DNA from: Sipunculus nudus | Taxonomy: Eukaryota > Annelida > Sipuncula > Golfingiida > Sipunculidae | Assembly: GCA_026874595.1 (NCBI GenBank) | Contig: CM049309.1 | Span: forward strand, 4,622,076-4,686,075 | DNA: 64,000 nucleotides | Direction: 5' to 3' | Part shown: one piece after another, positions 63,321-64,000 of the stretch | Layout of the letters: every line of letters begins with the position of its first letter | How positions within the stretch are numbered: the stretch's first letter is position 1 | Made by a program: the position numbers and the translations under genes | Notes under the pieces: model-generated | What the model was told of the DNA's origin: nothing | Databases searched by the model: none | What the model saw: the letters and a program-made list of their open reading frames with translations, nothing else

Positions 63321-64000
63321 CTCATCCCAGCCTCAGATCAATTATTGACAATTAGCAGAACCTCTGATAACTGCTGGTTAACTTCCTCACTTTTTTCCCC
63401 TTTTTCATAGCTCCAATATACATATTACAATACCACCCTAAATATGTAAAACAAACATATCCTCTCATAATTGAAATAGAGATATAACCCTGGCCTCAGT
63501 CTCCATTTCATGACCTCGGCTTTAGATTCATGATTCCATTCTCAAATCCTTGGTCATTGCCTCAGATCTCGGAGCTGAGACTAAAATGCCTGACCCTGTC
63601 TTAGAAGTTAGATCAATGAGCAAAGTGTGAGAGACCCCCGTTAAGTTTAAGATCAGCAAGCCCAGCCTCTGATCCATGGGCCAAGTCTAAAATCCTTAGA
63701 CATATATTAGATCAGTGAGCCCAGTGTCAGAAACCTGAAATTATTTCTAGATCCTTTGGGTCTAGCCTCAAAATTCTTAGTCAAGTCTGAGATTCTTGCA
63801 TCAAGCCTCAGCTCATTTTTGTCACCCTATTCTTATGAGTTATATCCCTGTCAGACCCGGTCAGATCCCTTTTTCCAGCCTTGATCCCTGACCCCTCCCT
63901 CAGATAACTATAAAGACCTGCATTACCTTTTCTTTCTCTTAAAAAGTTTAAATATATGCATTCATCCACTGTCCCAAATATATAAATATTTAATGGAACA

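Larger units (their letters stand above)
58078..64000 (-). other. KANK 5' intron and upstream region, first exon not found
   Basis: The acceptor at 58078-58079 requires a 5' exon ending one base into a codon. I found no convincing exon or promoter up to 64000. ORFs at 60270-60632 overlap on both strands without known domains. A (TA)n tract lies at about 61040-61076. The region also holds the foldback element and the 40-bp satellite listed separately. 63320-64000 has degenerate relatives of the satellite. Confidence 0.45.

Overview
The window is AT-rich, intron-rich eukaryotic DNA. It has two interrupted, convergent animal genes with clear splice sites, separated and invaded by many repeats. 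The mix of a single long KANK-type gene, long introns full of minisatellites, and non-autonomous Helitron-like elements with internal tandem repeats (the architecture known from oyster 'pearl'-type elements and fly DINE-1) suggests a mollusc, most likely a bivalve. Species cannot be told from the sequence alone. No prokaryotic features, CRISPR arrays or rRNA genes were seen.

Left part (1 to ~16.8 kb, + strand): the 3' end of a CC2D1A/CC2D1B-type gene (Lgd/Freud-1 family). Seven coding exons (421-561, 1013-1033, 1501-1520, 11683-11746, 12858-12987, 13897-14021, 14393-14428) join without a frame break into the last 178 residues: the end of the C2 domain, a short linker and the C-terminal helical region. 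The 10.2-kb intron holds a 63-bp minisatellite, two copies of a 177-bp dispersed repeat and two Helitron-like elements. A 3' UTR of up to ~2.4 kb follows.

Middle (~16.8-25.6 kb): no recognised gene. It holds two related Helitron-like elements (18.5-20.2 and 20.6-23.2 kb), a third (23.4-24.7 kb) split by a 612-bp MITE with 94-bp inverted repeats, and a tRNA-like (SINE-type) sequence.

Right part (~25.6-64 kb, - strand): a KANK gene (KN motif and ankyrin repeat domains). Eight coding exons from 58077 down to 28791 join in frame. Counted from the Met at 58054 they give 1812 residues: KN motif, proline-rich stretch, coiled coil, a long disordered region with repeated short motifs, an acidic exon, five ankyrin repeats and a short tail. 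An upstream exon must exist because the first exon seen opens at a splice acceptor; it was not found. Introns hold a TA-flanked 1825-bp DNA transposon, a 76-bp satellite of about 35 copies, a minus-strand Helitron-like element and a copia-like remnant. Upstream of the large exon are a foldback element and a 40-bp satellite of about 40 copies.

The most unusual observation is that in both unrelated genes a tandem array has copied a real 3' splice site together with the first bases of its exon. About four decoy acceptors lie in front of the CC2D1 exon at 13897, and about 35 in front of the first KANK ankyrin exon at 37634. Use of any decoy would give a premature stop. A second theme is a set of at least six Helitron-like elements sharing a 5' hairpin, a 3' inverted partner, a 3' hairpin and a CTAG or CTTG end followed by TT.
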